Numbered from the stretch's first letter, positions 45,611-53,911 are shown. The stretch: 53,911 bases of DNA from CAWBVG01 sp963792175 (GCA_963792175.1 CAWBVG010000017.1:1-53911); one strand, 5' to 3'. A program made the numbers and translations. The notes: generated from the sequence alone by a model not told the origin.

Positions 45611-47005
45611 TCACTGAACGGAGCCGGTGCCCGGTTGTGCCGGCAGTGTCAGCGCCAGCGCCATCGCCGCCCAACTCGTGCCAGCCGCGGAGATCCACTG
45701 GTGCTTTCCGTGCGGAAAGCCGGTGTCCCGCAGGGGCTGGACCGGAAAGGTGCGGCTGCGGACGAGCCACGAGCCGTCGGCGAATTGCGTCCGCAGCAGA
45801 TACGCGGCGCCGCGGCGGTATTCGACGCTGGAGACCGCGTGTCCGGCCGTCTCGAGCGCGACGAGGGCTTGTCCCGTCGCGTAGGCGTCGGTTTCGAGCG
45901 TGGGCAGCTGTCCCCAGCCACCGTCGGGCCGCTGTTCGGCAAGGAGCGCAGTGGCCGACCTGCGGATGTCCACGGCGGACGCGTGGGCCCACGTCAGGCC
46001 AAGCAACTGCATCGCGCGTTCCTGTGTCGTGCGAGGACTCGCCGTACGCAGCCAGTCACGCGCCCGCGCGACTCGCGCGTCGGGTGACGAACCGTACAAC
46101 TGCAGCGCGCGCAGGCTCAACGCGGTCGCCGTGAACGCGTCCCCTTCGAGCGGCGGCCTGATCGCCGGAAGCGGATGGAACGCGCCGTCGTCGCTCTGCC
46201 AGGCGGCGATGACGCTGGCCATTGCGGCCGTCGTTGCGTCCGCCTCGTAGCGCTCGGCGGCAAGTCCGAGGAGCGCATAGCTGACGCCGATTGGCGGGTC
46301 GGGGATCCGGTCGCGATTCCGGAGCGCCGCTTCGGCGACGCCGCTCAACATCTTGATCGTCACGTCCACCTGGTGGCGCGCCGCCGCTTCGTCGACGGCG
46401 AGGCCATGCGCGCGGGCGGCGCCGAACGCCATCTGGGGCAACGACTGGTGATGGCACGAATAGCAGCCCGACACGCGGTTGAATTGCGAGGCGCTCTGTT
46501 GAAGCACGGCGATCGCCTTTTCAACCGAGGCTTTCGTGAGCGCGGCTTCGGCGGCTCCCGCGCGCCGCAGCGCCGACACGACCGGCGTGTCGCCGCGGCG
46601 CATCGCCCAGACCAGCGCGGTTTCTCCGGCTTGATTCGTTGCAGCGGGATCCGCGCCGAGCTTCAACAGCTCCTCGACGATTCCGGCATCGCCGGTTTCG
46701 TTGAACGCCGCCCACATCAGCGCCGTCGATCCCGACCGATCGCGGGCATTGAGGTCCGCGCCGCTGGCAACCATCGTCCGCACCAGATCGGCGTCTTGGC
46801 GAATGATCGCGAGCACGATCGGCGGCATGCCGATGAACCCGCTCTCGTTCGGATCGGCGCCCCGCGCGAGCAATCGCTTCGCTTCGGCGACGTCGTTGTG
46901 CAGCAGCGCGCCAATGAGGGGTGTTTTCGGGGTGAAGTCGGGAACCTGTGCACTGAGCGTCGCGGACAGCGCGCACGCGCTCACGACCATGGCAAACGTC
47001 TTCAT
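45611..47005 (-). CDS. Exported ankyrin - CxxCH - alpha/alpha-barrel fusion protein
   Basis: 464 residues from ATG 47005, with AGGAGG seven bases upstream. Signal peptide MKTFAMVVSACALSATLSAQ. Ankyrin repeats at about 30-155 (LLHNDVAEAKRLLARGADPN, GSTALMWAA, ELLKLGADP, GETALVWAMRRGD). A single CYSCHH motif (C181, C184, H185) is the form of a c-type heme attachment site. Residues about 200-455 are helix-pair repeats with QRPDGGWGQL and LRTQFADGSWLV, as in squalene-hopene cyclase / prenyltransferase-type toroids, but without the DxDD motif, so cyclisation is not expected. Periplasmic role unknown; heme binding is inferred from the motif only. Confidence 0.8.
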   Translation of the reverse strand: MKTFAMVVSACALSATLSAQVPDFTPKTPLIGALLHNDVAEAKRLLARGADPNESGFIGMPPIVLAIIRQDADLVRTMVASGADLNARDRSGSTALMWAAFNETGDAGIVEELLKLGADPAATNQAGETALVWAMRRGDTPVVSALRRAGAAEAALTKASVEKAIAVLQQSASQFNRVSGCYSCHHQSLPQMAFGAARAHGLAVDEAAARHQVDVTIKMLSGVAEAALRNRDRIPDPPIGVSYALLGLAAERYEADATTAAMASVIAAWQSDDGAFHPLPAIRPPLEGDAFTATALSLRALQLYGSSPDARVARARDWLRTASPRTTQERAMQLLGLTWAHASAVDIRRSATALLAEQRPDGGWGQLPTLETDAYATGQALVALETAGHAVSSVEYRRGAAYLLRTQFADGSWLVRSRTFPVQPLRDTGFPHGKHQWISAAGTSWAAMALALTLPAQPGTGSVQ

Positions 47006-47153
47006 AACGGCCTCCTGTCGATGACACCGCCATGTTCGCCGGTCGCCGCGGAACCGCCATTGATCTGGATCAAGAAATGGTCTGACAGGCGCGCTGTGGC
47101 GCTGACGGGAGGACCGCCGGTCAGGGTGCTGGAGGCGCGTCGAGCGAGTGCGG

Positions 47154-47567
47154 CTACCGAGCCGCGGTCTTGCCCAAACCGTAGCCTCCGAGCGGAACGG
47201 TCTCAACTCTGTTGCTGAAGCCGGCGATCAGCGGCCTGGCTTTCGCGATGGTGGCGTTCACTACCGGCAGCGACAGCGACGCCTGATGGCTGGCCGCGCT
47301 GTCCCACACCTCGGTGATCCACAGCGCGTCGGCATCCGCGGGATCGGTGGCGACGATGTAGCTGAGGCAGCCCGGCATCGCCTGTGTCGATTCGAGGAGC
47401 ATCGACGCGAGCGCGTCGCGCTGGCCGGCCACGGCCGTCATCTTGCCGATGAGTCCATACATCGTCGTGGCATCCTCCGCTGCGATGATCGCTGACAGGC
47501 GAACGCTGAGCGGTGCGATCGCGGCCGTCCCTGCCGCGGCGAGAAACTCACGTCGGGGCACCGGCAT
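47154..47567 (-). CDS. Antibiotic-biosynthesis-monooxygenase (ABM) domain protein, exported
   Basis: 137 residues from ATG 47567. N-terminus MPVPRREFLAAAGTAAIAP has the RRxFL pattern of a Tat signal. The body MYGLIGKMTAVAGQRDALAS, CLSYIVATDPADADALWITE and VWDSAASHQASL is the dimeric ferredoxin-like ABM fold (YgiN-like quinol monooxygenase group). Cofactorless oxidation of a quinol or similar compound is the family activity; the real substrate is unknown. Gap to the ankyrin gene is about 150 bases with no feature. Confidence 0.8.
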   Translation of the reverse strand: MPVPRREFLAAAGTAAIAPLSVRLSAIIAAEDATTMYGLIGKMTAVAGQRDALASMLLESTQAMPGCLSYIVATDPADADALWITEVWDSAASHQASLSLPVVNATIAKARPLIAGFSNRVETVPLGGYGLGKTAAR

Positions 47568-47617
47568 GGCGGGATGATAGCAGGCGCGTGCTAGAATTGA
47601 GGTTTCTTCCCAAGCGT

Positions 47618-47693
47618 GGGCCAGTAGCGCAGTTGGGAGCGCGCATGAATGGCATTCATGAGGTCACCGGTTCGATCCCGGTCTGGTCCACCA
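47618..47693 (+). tRNA. tRNA-Ala (anticodon GGC)
   Basis: 76 bases with encoded CCA. Acceptor GGGCCAG / CTGGTCC with the G3-U70 wobble that marks alanine tRNAs; D stem GCGC/GCGC; anticodon stem CATGA/TCATG with loop ATGGCAT giving anticodon GGC; T arm ACCGG-TTCGATC-CCGGT. A TAGAAT box at 47592-47597 lies 20 bases upstream. Its 3' end is directly followed by a hairpin and tandem repeats. Confidence 0.95.
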
Positions 47694-47726
47694 TCCTTCG
47701 CTCATGATTGCACGCGAAGGATGGTG
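47689..47726 (+). terminator. Hairpin including the tRNA-Ala 3' end
   Basis: CACCATCCTTCGC (47689-47701) pairs perfectly with GCGAAGGATGGTG (47714-47726), 12-base loop. The left arm includes the tRNA discriminator and CCA; the right arm is the first bases of the tandem array. It may end tRNA transcription or mark an insertion boundary. No U-tract is present. Confidence 0.5.
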
Positions 47727-48210
47727 TCCACCGGCTTGGCGTTTGAATTCAGGCCAAGCGCAGGTGGACCTGCTTTGAACGCCGAACGAGCTTCGGATGG
47801 CAAGCCGGAGCCGGCGCCCCTCCCGCGAGCAACTTCATGACTGGCGAAGGACGGTGTCCACCGGAGCTCGGCGTTTGAATTCAGGCCAAGCGCAGGTGGA
47901 CCTGCTTTGAACGCCGAACGAGCTTCGGATGGCAAGCCGGAGCCGGCGCCCCTCCCGCGAGCAACTTCATGACTGGCGAAGGATGGTGTCCACCGGAGCT
48001 TGGCGTTTGAATTCAGGCCTAGCGTAGGTGGACCTGCCTTGAACACCGAAACGAGCTTCGGATGGCAAGCCGGAGCCGGCGCCCCTCCCGCGAGCAACTC
48101 CATGACTGGCGAAGGATGGTGTCCACCGGAGCTTGGCGTCTGAATTCAGGCCAAGCGTAGGTGGACCTGCCTTGAACGCCGAACGAGCTTCGGATGGCAA
48201 GCCGGAGCCC
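47714..48210. repeat. Tandem array, about 3.8 copies of a 130-133 base unit
   Basis: Units begin with GCGAAGGATGGTGTCCACC-like sequence at 47714, 47844, 47976 and 48109 (periods 130, 132, 133); the last copy stops near 48210. Each unit contains internal dyads GTCCACC/GGTGGAC and GCTTGGC/GCCAAGC around TTTGAATTCAG. Copies differ at a few bases. Open frames cross it on the minus strand but merely repeat the unit, so they are not called as genes. It abuts tRNA-Ala on the left and a lipoprotein gene on the right. Confidence 0.88.
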
Positions 48211-48231
48211 CACGTCTGAACGACGCATGCT

Positions 48232-49183
48232 TCACTGTCGCACTATCGACGTGGTCAACGTGAACGATTGGCTGGTGGTCGAACCCGAGATCATTTCCAC
48301 GTTGACGATGACCTCTGTTCCGGCTGTCACCTGGATCGACGTGGGGTTCCCCATACGTTCAGCGCAGCACGGAGAGACACCAACGGTTTCAACTTCAAGA
48401 GGAGGATGCGCGCCGCCCTCGGTGGAGATCGCCGCCAGCGTCACGACGCCATCGCTGGGTGCCACGACGCGCACGCTTCGGCACACGTAGTCCGGACCCA
48501 GGCCAAGAGTGTCCTGAAAGTTGTTGACGCACAGCGTGTCATCCGGCGCAACGGTCACAACCGTCGAGTCTCCTGCCGTAATCCGCTTGATGCGATACAG
48601 GTGAACATTCTGAGACGTTGCTCGGATGTAGCGGAAGTCGCCTGCGTAATTGTCGGCTACAACGTATGTGTAGTCGAGGTTGCCCCCGGCGTCGAGAAAA
48701 CCGGCGGCGCTGTAGTGTCCCAGACTGTCGGTGACGGTCGTGTACCTGCCGTTGATTGAGACGGTGGCGCCGGAAATCGGTGCTGAGGTCGCGCTGTCTG
48801 TGACTTGTCCGGTCAGCGTGAAGTTTGGCGTCGGTGGGTGATTGAGTCCAAACGAGAGCATCTCGATTCGACGTGAGCGTGACGCCCCTGGACTGCGGCA
48901 CGTAGCTGGCGGCTGAGACGCTGACAGTGAACCCTGATAACTGCAAGCCGGTGAGGCTGTAGTTGCCCGAACCATCCGTCGTTGCTGACTTGCCAGCGTT
49001 CGGACCATCGACAATCCTGACGGCTGCCCCGCCAATGCCGCTCGCAGTGGTGCTGTCCGTGACGGTTCCGGTCAACGAGAACGTGGCGGCCGTCGGCGTC
49101 GGCGTGGGAGACGGTGCGGTCGTCGCGGATCCCTTGGCCCCGCATCCACCGGTGAATAACGCGAACACGAGCGCGAACACCAC
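48232..49183 (-). CDS. Lipoprotein with carboxypeptidase-regulatory-like domains (frame broken)
   Basis: About 315 residues. N-terminus VFALVFALFTGGCGAKG has a lipobox ending in Cys, then a Pro/Thr linker SPTPTPT. First domain FSLTGTVTDSTTASGIGGAA...SGNYSLTGLQLSGFTVSVSA and second FTLTGQVTDSATSAPISGAT...LGHYSAAGF are carboxypeptidase-regulatory-like beta sandwiches. The frame shifts near 48850-48870 between them. C-terminal third (FQDTLGLGPDYVCRSVRVVA onward) is another beta domain. The start is GTG 49183, or ATG 49208 (MRKKHIN) after one more indel, which would give a proper basic n-region. Surface-exposed; no enzymatic motif. Confidence 0.7.
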
Positions 49184-49208
49184 CGGCGTTGATGTGTTTC
49201 TTGCGCAT

Positions 49209-49636
49209 CACTGGGGGCCTCCGGCGTCGTGTCAGGCGATTGTCGATCCGATGTCGGTCGCGAGCGTCTCGTGAGACCAGAAAACGTATCAAGCGAAAAG
49301 CACGTTTCCCAGTCATCTTCGTCATACAAGCGACCGTCACGTGTCGAGATGGCCGCGTCATGGCGCTCTCTTCCTTCAAAGCTGGATTTCCAGCACCGGA
49401 TGCAGGAGAATGCGGGAACGCGCGGTCCTGGGGTGAAGCCAGTCAAAAACTGGCGCAAAATCATCGAACGATCGCCGTTTCGATAGCGTAGGCTCACGCT
49501 CGTTGGTGCGGCGGTAATTGCGGATTCGAGCACCGCATCAGCGCACTGCATGGCGAGGTGAAGCGCTTGTAAGCCGTCTATGCTGAACACGGGTGATACA
49601 CGGATGCTATACAATCGCCGCCGAACAGGAGGCCTT
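49209..49636. other. Intergenic region between lipoprotein and cupin genes
   Basis: 428 bases between divergent genes. A short + frame at 49229-49486 has no family character and an unusual Ser/Arg content; not called. TACAAT near 49610 is a possible -10 for the cupin gene, with no matching -35. No repeats or strong folds were noticed. Confidence 0.45.
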
Positions 49637-50155
49637 ATGCGCCTACGCGTCCTCTGCACGATTCTGACTCTGCTGATGACCGCCGCGATCGCGCGGCAGC
49701 TCACTGCCCAGAACCCGCCGCCCCCGCCGAAGCTGTTCGCCTCAGCCGCTGACGTGACGGCGATGATCGCGAAGGCGAAGGCCGAACGGAAGCCGGACCA
49801 GCCCAACTTCATCCAGCCGATCGTCGGCCTGGCGCCCTACACCGCCAACCTCGAGCATCGTGTCGCCGGTATTCCGGCGCCCGCGTCGGTGCACGAACGC
49901 GAAGCCGAGATGTTCTACGTCGTCGAAGGATCGGGGACGCTGGTCACCGGCGGCAAACTCAAGGACGAGAAGCGGACCAACGCCGAGAACCTCACCGGGT
50001 CGGGCGTCGACGGCGGCACGCCGCGCAAGATCGCCAGGGGCGACTGGGTGATGGTGCCCGAGAAGACTCCGCACTGGTTCCAGCAGATCGACGGCACGAT
50101 CGTCCTGATGTCGATCCATTTGCCGCACGCGCCGACAACGACGCCGTCGCGGTGA
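49637..50155 (+). CDS. Exported cupin-domain protein
   Basis: 172 residues from ATG 49637, with AGGAGG seven bases upstream. Signal peptide MRLRVLCTILTLLMTAAIAR...TAQ. Cupin barrel with motif 1 SVHEREAEMFYVVEGSGTLV (metal-binding His, Glu) and motif 2 DWVMVPEKTPHWFQ (His). Small secreted metal-binding barrels of this kind include isomerases and dioxygenases; the activity is unknown. ATG 49580 upstream would bury the signal peptide. Confidence 0.82.
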   Translation: MRLRVLCTILTLLMTAAIARQLTAQNPPPPPKLFASAADVTAMIAKAKAERKPDQPNFIQPIVGLAPYTANLEHRVAGIPAPASVHEREAEMFYVVEGSGTLVTGGKLKDEKRTNAENLTGSGVDGGTPRKIARGDWVMVPEKTPHWFQQIDGTIVLMSIHLPHAPTTTPSR

Positions 50156-50480
50156 AGCGTTGACACCGCGATCGCCGGGTCGATAACCGCAGCACATCGG
50201 CTCTTTGCGCTGAAGCCCGGCCCTGCAGGCTCCTCAAACAGGACCGGAGGCGAGCTGCACGGCTCGAAGCCTATCGACCAGCCACGTGGCTGCGGCAAAA
50301 CGCTTCCTGTACATCCTCGAGAGTCGGGCAGTGCCGCCGCTATTACACCGGTGTGAAGGTCGAGTCCAGGGTCGTGCGCCGGCTGGATCATCGCACCGCA
50401 CGACGACTCCAGTTCGATCGTGCGGGAAGGGAGTGCCGCCCCCAGCGCCTGCTTGAGCGGCACACCAGCAGTTCTGCGAA
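50156..50480. other. Intergenic region
   Basis: 325 bases between the converging cupin and M13 genes. Several frames are open by chance of high GC, none with protein-like content. No hairpin or repeat stands out. Nothing called. Confidence 0.5.
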
Positions 50481-52520
50481 TCACCAGATGTGCACGCGCT
50501 GATCTGGCGGCAGATACAGAGCGTCGCCTGGCTTGACGTCGAAGGCCGCGTACCAGGCGTCGACATTCCGCACGACTCCGTTCGTGCGGTATTTCGCCGG
50601 ACTGTGGGGATCGGTGATGAGCTGCTGACGCAGGGCACCCTCGCGGGCCTTGGACTGCCACGCCTGCGCGTACGCGAGGAAGAAGCGCTGGTCGCCGCTC
50701 ACGCCTTCGATGACGGCGGCTTTGCCGTGCTGGGCCTGATACCGTTGGAACGCCGCGTACGCGGCCTCGATGCCGCCGAGGTCGCCGATGTTCTCGCCCA
50801 GCGTCAGCCCGCCCTTGATGTGCGTGCCCGGCACCGGCTCGTACGCGTCGTACTGGGCCGTCAGCGCCGCGGTGCGGTCCTTGAACGCCTTCTTCGCGGC
50901 GTCGGTCCACCAGTTCTCGAATTTCCCCGTCGGACCGAACTGGCTGCCCTGATCGTCGAATCCGTGGCCCATCTCGTGGCCGATGATCGCGCCAATCGCG
51001 CCGTAGTTCACCGCCGGATCGGCGTTGGCGTCGAAGAACGGCGGCTGCAGGATCGCGGCCGGGAAGGTGATCTGGTTCGAGAGCGGGCTGTAGTACGCGT
51101 TCACGGTTTGCGGCGTCATCGCCCAGAGCGTCCGGTCGACCGGTTTCGGAAGGCGCTGGAGCTCGAGCTGATGCCGGAACTCGGCGACGGCCATGGCATT
51201 GCCGAGCAGGTCTCTGCGCTCGACCTTGATCGACGAATAGTCGATGTATTTGACCGGATGGCCGATGCGCGGCTCGAACGCCGCGAGCTTCGCGAGCGCG
51301 GCCTTCTTGGTCGCCTCGTCCATCCAGGCCGAGTTGGTGATGCGCTGCTCGTACGCGCCGCGCAGGTTCTCGATGAGCTCGGCCATCTGCCTCTCGGCCG
51401 CGGGCGGGAAATACTTCGCGACGTAGATCGCGCCGACCGCCTCGCCGAGGGCGCCGTTCACCAGTTGCACGCCGCGCTTCCAGCGCTCGCGCTGCGCCTG
51501 CACGCCCGCCAGCGTCTTCGAGAAAAAGTCGAACTTCGCCTCGTCGAACGCCTTCGGCAGGTACTGAGCGTGATCGCTGATGAAGTGATAGGCGAGATAC
51601 GCCTGCCACGTGTCGACCGGCGTCGCCGCGAAGATCTTGCCCATCGCGATGAGCGCGGTGTTCTGCGTCATCAGCACGGTCGGCGACGCGCTCAGTCCCG
51701 CGGTCTTGACCATGAGCACCCAGTCGAACTCGGGCGCCTTCGCCTTCAGGCCATCGATCGTCTGGGGATCGTTGAGTTTGGCGATATTGCGGCTCTCCTC
51801 CGGCGACCACTGGTCTTTGGCCATCGCGGTTTCGAGCGCGACGATCGCGTCGGCCTTGGCGCTCGCGTCACGGATGCCCGCGAGTGTCTGGATGCGCTCG
51901 ACGTACGCGCGGTACGCCGCGCGATAGCCGTCGTATTTCTCGCCCGGAAGCAAATAGTTGTCGCGCGGCATGCCGAGCCCGCCTTGGCCGACGATGGCGG
52001 TGTACTGCGCCGGGTTGGACAGGCTGGGGATGATGCCGAGGTTCACTGGCGACGCATAGTCAGGCGAGGCGAACAGCAGCTGGAGCGCGGCCTGGTCTTT
52101 CGCCGCGGCGATCCGGTCGAGATACGGTTTGAGCGGAGCCGTGCCGCGCGCCTCGATCCCCTCCACGTCCATCCAGCTCGCGTAGAAGTCGCCGATCTGC
52201 CGGCCCGAGGCGCCGTACTGCCCGGGGTTCTTCCCCATTTCGTCGAGGATGCCGCGAACGTTGACCTCGGCTTCGTCGACGACGGTCACGGCCACGCCCG
52301 CCGAGGGACGGTCGGGCGCGATCTCGGTGCGCGCGTCCCAGGCCCCGTTGGCATACGTCCAGAAATCGTCGCCGGGCTTCACGCCCTGTTTCTGCGACGT
52401 GAGGTCGAGCCCGAAGCGGCCGAATTTCGCTGTGCCCGGCGCCGACTGGGTCAACACCGGCACCGCGCACGCCAGCAGACCGACGGTCACCGCGACGCCT
52501 ACACGGGCTGTCGTTTTCAT
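50481..52520 (-). CDS. M13-family (neprilysin-like) zinc metallopeptidase
   Basis: 679 residues, intact. Signal peptide MKTTARVGVAVTVGLLACAV...LTQS. N-terminal M13 domain with GDDFWTYANGAWDARTEI (typical FYxYVNGxW start). Catalytic domain with HEMGH (515-519: Zn ligands H515, H519; catalytic E516) followed by GFDDQGSQFGPTG, and third ligand E576 in ENIGDLGG. C-terminal VKPGDALYLPPDQRVHIW carries the conserved W ending. Extracytoplasmic oligopeptidase that trims peptides of up to about 40 residues. GAGGGAG precedes the ATG. Confidence 0.96.
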   Translation of the reverse strand: MKTTARVGVAVTVGLLACAVPVLTQSAPGTAKFGRFGLDLTSQKQGVKPGDDFWTYANGAWDARTEIAPDRPSAGVAVTVVDEAEVNVRGILDEMGKNPGQYGASGRQIGDFYASWMDVEGIEARGTAPLKPYLDRIAAAKDQAALQLLFASPDYASPVNLGIIPSLSNPAQYTAIVGQGGLGMPRDNYLLPGEKYDGYRAAYRAYVERIQTLAGIRDASAKADAIVALETAMAKDQWSPEESRNIAKLNDPQTIDGLKAKAPEFDWVLMVKTAGLSASPTVLMTQNTALIAMGKIFAATPVDTWQAYLAYHFISDHAQYLPKAFDEAKFDFFSKTLAGVQAQRERWKRGVQLVNGALGEAVGAIYVAKYFPPAAERQMAELIENLRGAYEQRITNSAWMDEATKKAALAKLAAFEPRIGHPVKYIDYSSIKVERRDLLGNAMAVAEFRHQLELQRLPKPVDRTLWAMTPQTVNAYYSPLSNQITFPAAILQPPFFDANADPAVNYGAIGAIIGHEMGHGFDDQGSQFGPTGKFENWWTDAAKKAFKDRTAALTAQYDAYEPVPGTHIKGGLTLGENIGDLGGIEAAYAAFQRYQAQHGKAAVIEGVSGDQRFFLAYAQAWQSKAREGALRQQLITDPHSPAKYRTNGVVRNVDAWYAAFDVKPGDALYLPPDQRVHIW

Positions 52521-52752
52521 GTCGATGCTCCCTCAACAGAGATGCCCAATTCTAAACGGCATGTCCGAGTGATACATGAGCAATGTGTGCTCGTTCTTGG
52601 GAAGGAGCCAAGTATCCGCTCAAACTCCAATAGCGGGTTCAAAGCAGCTACACTCAACAGCATTCCTGGTTCGAGGCCTGCGCCCCGCCCTGCTCACGTC
52701 GGGCGCGGCCGTGCAGTCCATTGCCGATTGCCGGTACAAGCGAGCGTGCAAG

Positions 52753-53346
52753 ATGGCGTTAGACGACGTCAGCCACCTGCTCCGCGCGTGGAGCAACGGA
52801 GACCAACTCGCCCTCGACGAGCTGACGCCGATCGTCTATGCGGAGCTCCGACGGCTAGCGCACCGCTACATGCGAGGCGAGCGCCCCGACCACGATCTTC
52901 AGACAAGCGCGCTCGTGAATGAGGCCTACATCCGCCTCGTGGATTACAAGCGGATGCAGTGGCAGAATCGGGCCCATTTCTTCGCCGTGTCGGCGCAGTT
53001 GATGCGCCGTATCCTGGTCGAGCATGCCCGACGTCATAACCTCAAACGCGGACGGGGCGTGCAGCATGTCTCGCTGGACGAGGCCATGCTCGTGGGCGTA
53101 GAACCGGGCGGCAACCTCGTGGCGCTCGATGACGCGCTGAACGCGCTTGCGCGCGTCGATCCGCGCAAAGTGCATGTCGTCGAAATGCGATTTTTCGGCG
53201 GCCTCAGCGTCGAAGAGACCGCCATGGTGCTCAAGGTCTCGCCAGTGACCGTGAGACGCGACTGGAGCAGCGCCAAGATCTGGTTGTATCGCGAGCTCAC
53301 CGGCGAAACCGACGATGGACTTGGATCACTGGAAACAGCTCGATAG
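52753..53346 (+). CDS. ECF-type sigma-70 factor (TIGR02999-like)
   Basis: 197 residues from ATG 52753. Region 2 DELTPIVYAELRRLAHRYMR with the core-binding pattern and SALVNEAYIRLVDYKRMQWQ; then HFFAVSAQLMRRILVEHARR, characteristic of the TIGR02999 group common in Acidobacteria and Planctomycetes; region 4 RKVHVVEMRFFGGLSVEETA and VSPVTVRRDWSSAKIWLYRE binds the -35. No anti-sigma gene is adjacent; instead the next gene is a Ser/Thr kinase, overlapping by 32 bases, a recurrent pairing in which the kinase may control the sigma factor. A longer frame from 52576 is not credible. Confidence 0.93.
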   Translation: MALDDVSHLLRAWSNGDQLALDELTPIVYAELRRLAHRYMRGERPDHDLQTSALVNEAYIRLVDYKRMQWQNRAHFFAVSAQLMRRILVEHARRHNLKRGRGVQHVSLDEAMLVGVEPGGNLVALDDALNALARVDPRKVHVVEMRFFGGLSVEETAMVLKVSPVTVRRDWSSAKIWLYRELTGETDDGLGSLETAR

Positions 53347-53911
53347 CCTCCTCCAATCCGTGCTCGCACGCCCGCCCGAGGAGCGCGACGCGTTTCTCCG
53401 ACGAGCGTGCACGGGCGATGAGCCGCTGGAACGGCAAGTCCGCGCACTGCTGAGTGCGGAGCCCGACGCGAAACATTTTCTGGAACGCCCTGCAATCGAA
53501 GTAGCCGCACTATCGCTCGCCCGCGACCAGAACGACAACACGCCGGAGCGCGCCGACTCGTTGATTGGCCAGACCCTCTCCCACTACCGCATCGTCGAGA
53601 AGCTTGGCGGCGGCGGCATGGGCGTGGTCTACAAAGCGGAGGACACCCGGCTCAATCGCTTGGTGGCCCTCAAGTTCCTGACGGACGAACTGGCTCGCGA
53701 CCGTGATGCGTTGAGCCGATTCCAGCGGGAGGCACGCACCGCCTCCGCGTTGAATCATCCAAACATCTGCACCATTCACGACGTCGGCGAGCAGGACGGC
53801 CGCTCCTTCATCACCATGGAGTATCTGGAGGGCCGCACGCTGAAGGAGAGCATCGCCGGCGATCGCGGTCTGGACATGGAGACGGTGCTGACGCTTGGCA
53901 TCGAAATCACC
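53315..53911 (+). CDS. Ser/Thr protein kinase, N-terminal part (runs off the window)
   Basis: First 199 codons from ATG 53315 (MDLDHWKQLDSLLQSVLARP), overlapping the sigma-factor gene by 32 bases in another frame. N-terminal helical segment of about 80 residues, with PPEERDAFLRRAC, LLSAEPDAKHFLE, then the PknB-type kinase domain beginning at ADSLIGQTLSHYRIVEKLGG: glycine loop GGGGMGVVYKAED, ATP-binding Lys in VALKFLTDEL, and MEYLEGRTLKE near the window end. The catalytic loop is outside. The full protein probably continues into a C-terminal sensor. Overlap implies translational coupling with the sigma factor. Confidence 0.9.
   Translation, partial: MDLDHWKQLDSLLQSVLARPPEERDAFLRRACTGDEPLERQVRALLSAEPDAKHFLERPAIEVAALSLARDQNDNTPERADSLIGQTLSHYRIVEKLGGGGMGVVYKAEDTRLNRLVALKFLTDELARDRDALSRFQREARTASALNHPNICTIHDVGEQDGRSFITMEYLEGRTLKESIAGDRGLDMETVLTLGIEIT

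Noticed and set aside
47714..48210. CRISPR array
   Set aside because: Units are contiguous 130-base tandem repeats with no unique spacers, and no cas genes are nearby.
47702..48228. Repeat-protein-like minus-strand frames across the tandem array
   Set aside because: They translate the DNA unit in a cycle and change frame between copies because unit length varies (130, 132, 133); protein-level conservation is not supported.
49229..49486. Possible 85-residue plus-strand gene between the lipoprotein and cupin genes
   Set aside because: No ribosome site, no family pattern, and it lies in a region that must hold two divergent promoters.

Overview
The window is GC-rich bacterial chromosome, most likely from an Acidobacteriota member of the Vicinamibacteria type. 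This is inferred from gene content only. The clues are an 'acidobacterial duplicated orphan permease' (ADOP) family protein, a TIGR02999-type ECF sigma factor overlapping a Ser/Thr kinase gene, paired M16 peptidases, a BlaI/M56 pair, an M13 peptidase with a signal peptide, and many TAGAAT/TATAAT -10 boxes placed directly before start codons. Gene density is high and stop/start overlaps of the GTGA or ATGA type are common.

Layout. 0-3.6 kb: the end of an unknown gene, a DksA/TraR zinc-finger protein, a hairpin and Lon protease. 3.7-10.4 kb: an HDAC-like deacetylase on +, then a minus-strand housekeeping run ileS-lspA-lgt-rluD-NUDIX. 10.4-15.2 kb: an M16 peptidase pair (active plus inactive), a decayed coiled-coil gene, a HAD phosphatase and a COG3375 GNAT protein. 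15.2-20.6 kb (-): BlaI repressor, a badly frameshifted M56 peptidase, and an ADOP permease. 20.8-24.8 kb (-): prfA-prmC-HIT, moaE-moaD, thiD. 24.8-30.6 kb: bioY, a methyltransferase, aspartase, class I fumarase, FdhE and an A-type Fe-S carrier. 30.7-36.8 kb: a Fur-rubrerythrin fusion, PHP phosphoesterase, a broken methyltransferase, a membrane/pseudo-ABC fusion, DUF4399, two cold-shock proteins, a HAD protein and a selenocysteine tRNA. 36.8-43.8 kb: MocA-like nucleotidyltransferase, GalU overlapping a glucuronokinase-like GHMP kinase, a polytopic Ser/Thr kinase, MFS and CsbD. 44-53.9 kb: secreted proteins (including an ankyrin/CxxCH/alpha-barrel fusion, an ABM protein, a lipoprotein, a cupin and an M13 peptidase), tRNA-Ala(GGC) with an adjoining tandem-repeat array, and at the right edge an ECF sigma factor and a kinase that runs off the window.

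How the genes fit together. tRNA-Sec, FdhE, MoaD/MoaE and a MocA-like enzyme all point to a molybdenum/selenium formate dehydrogenase elsewhere in the genome. GalU plus the GHMP kinase look like a UDP-sugar cassette. Aspartase and fumarase together link aspartate to fumarate and malate.

Two window-wide patterns stand out. First, many intergenic gaps carry inverted or direct repeats built from degenerate 7-8 base words, a different word in different gaps. Second, roughly a third of the genes show a reading-frame break whose two halves are both well conserved. This points to uncorrected indels in the assembly more than to mass gene decay, except perhaps in the M56 gene and the coiled-coil gene. 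All family names come from reading motifs by eye; no database search was run.
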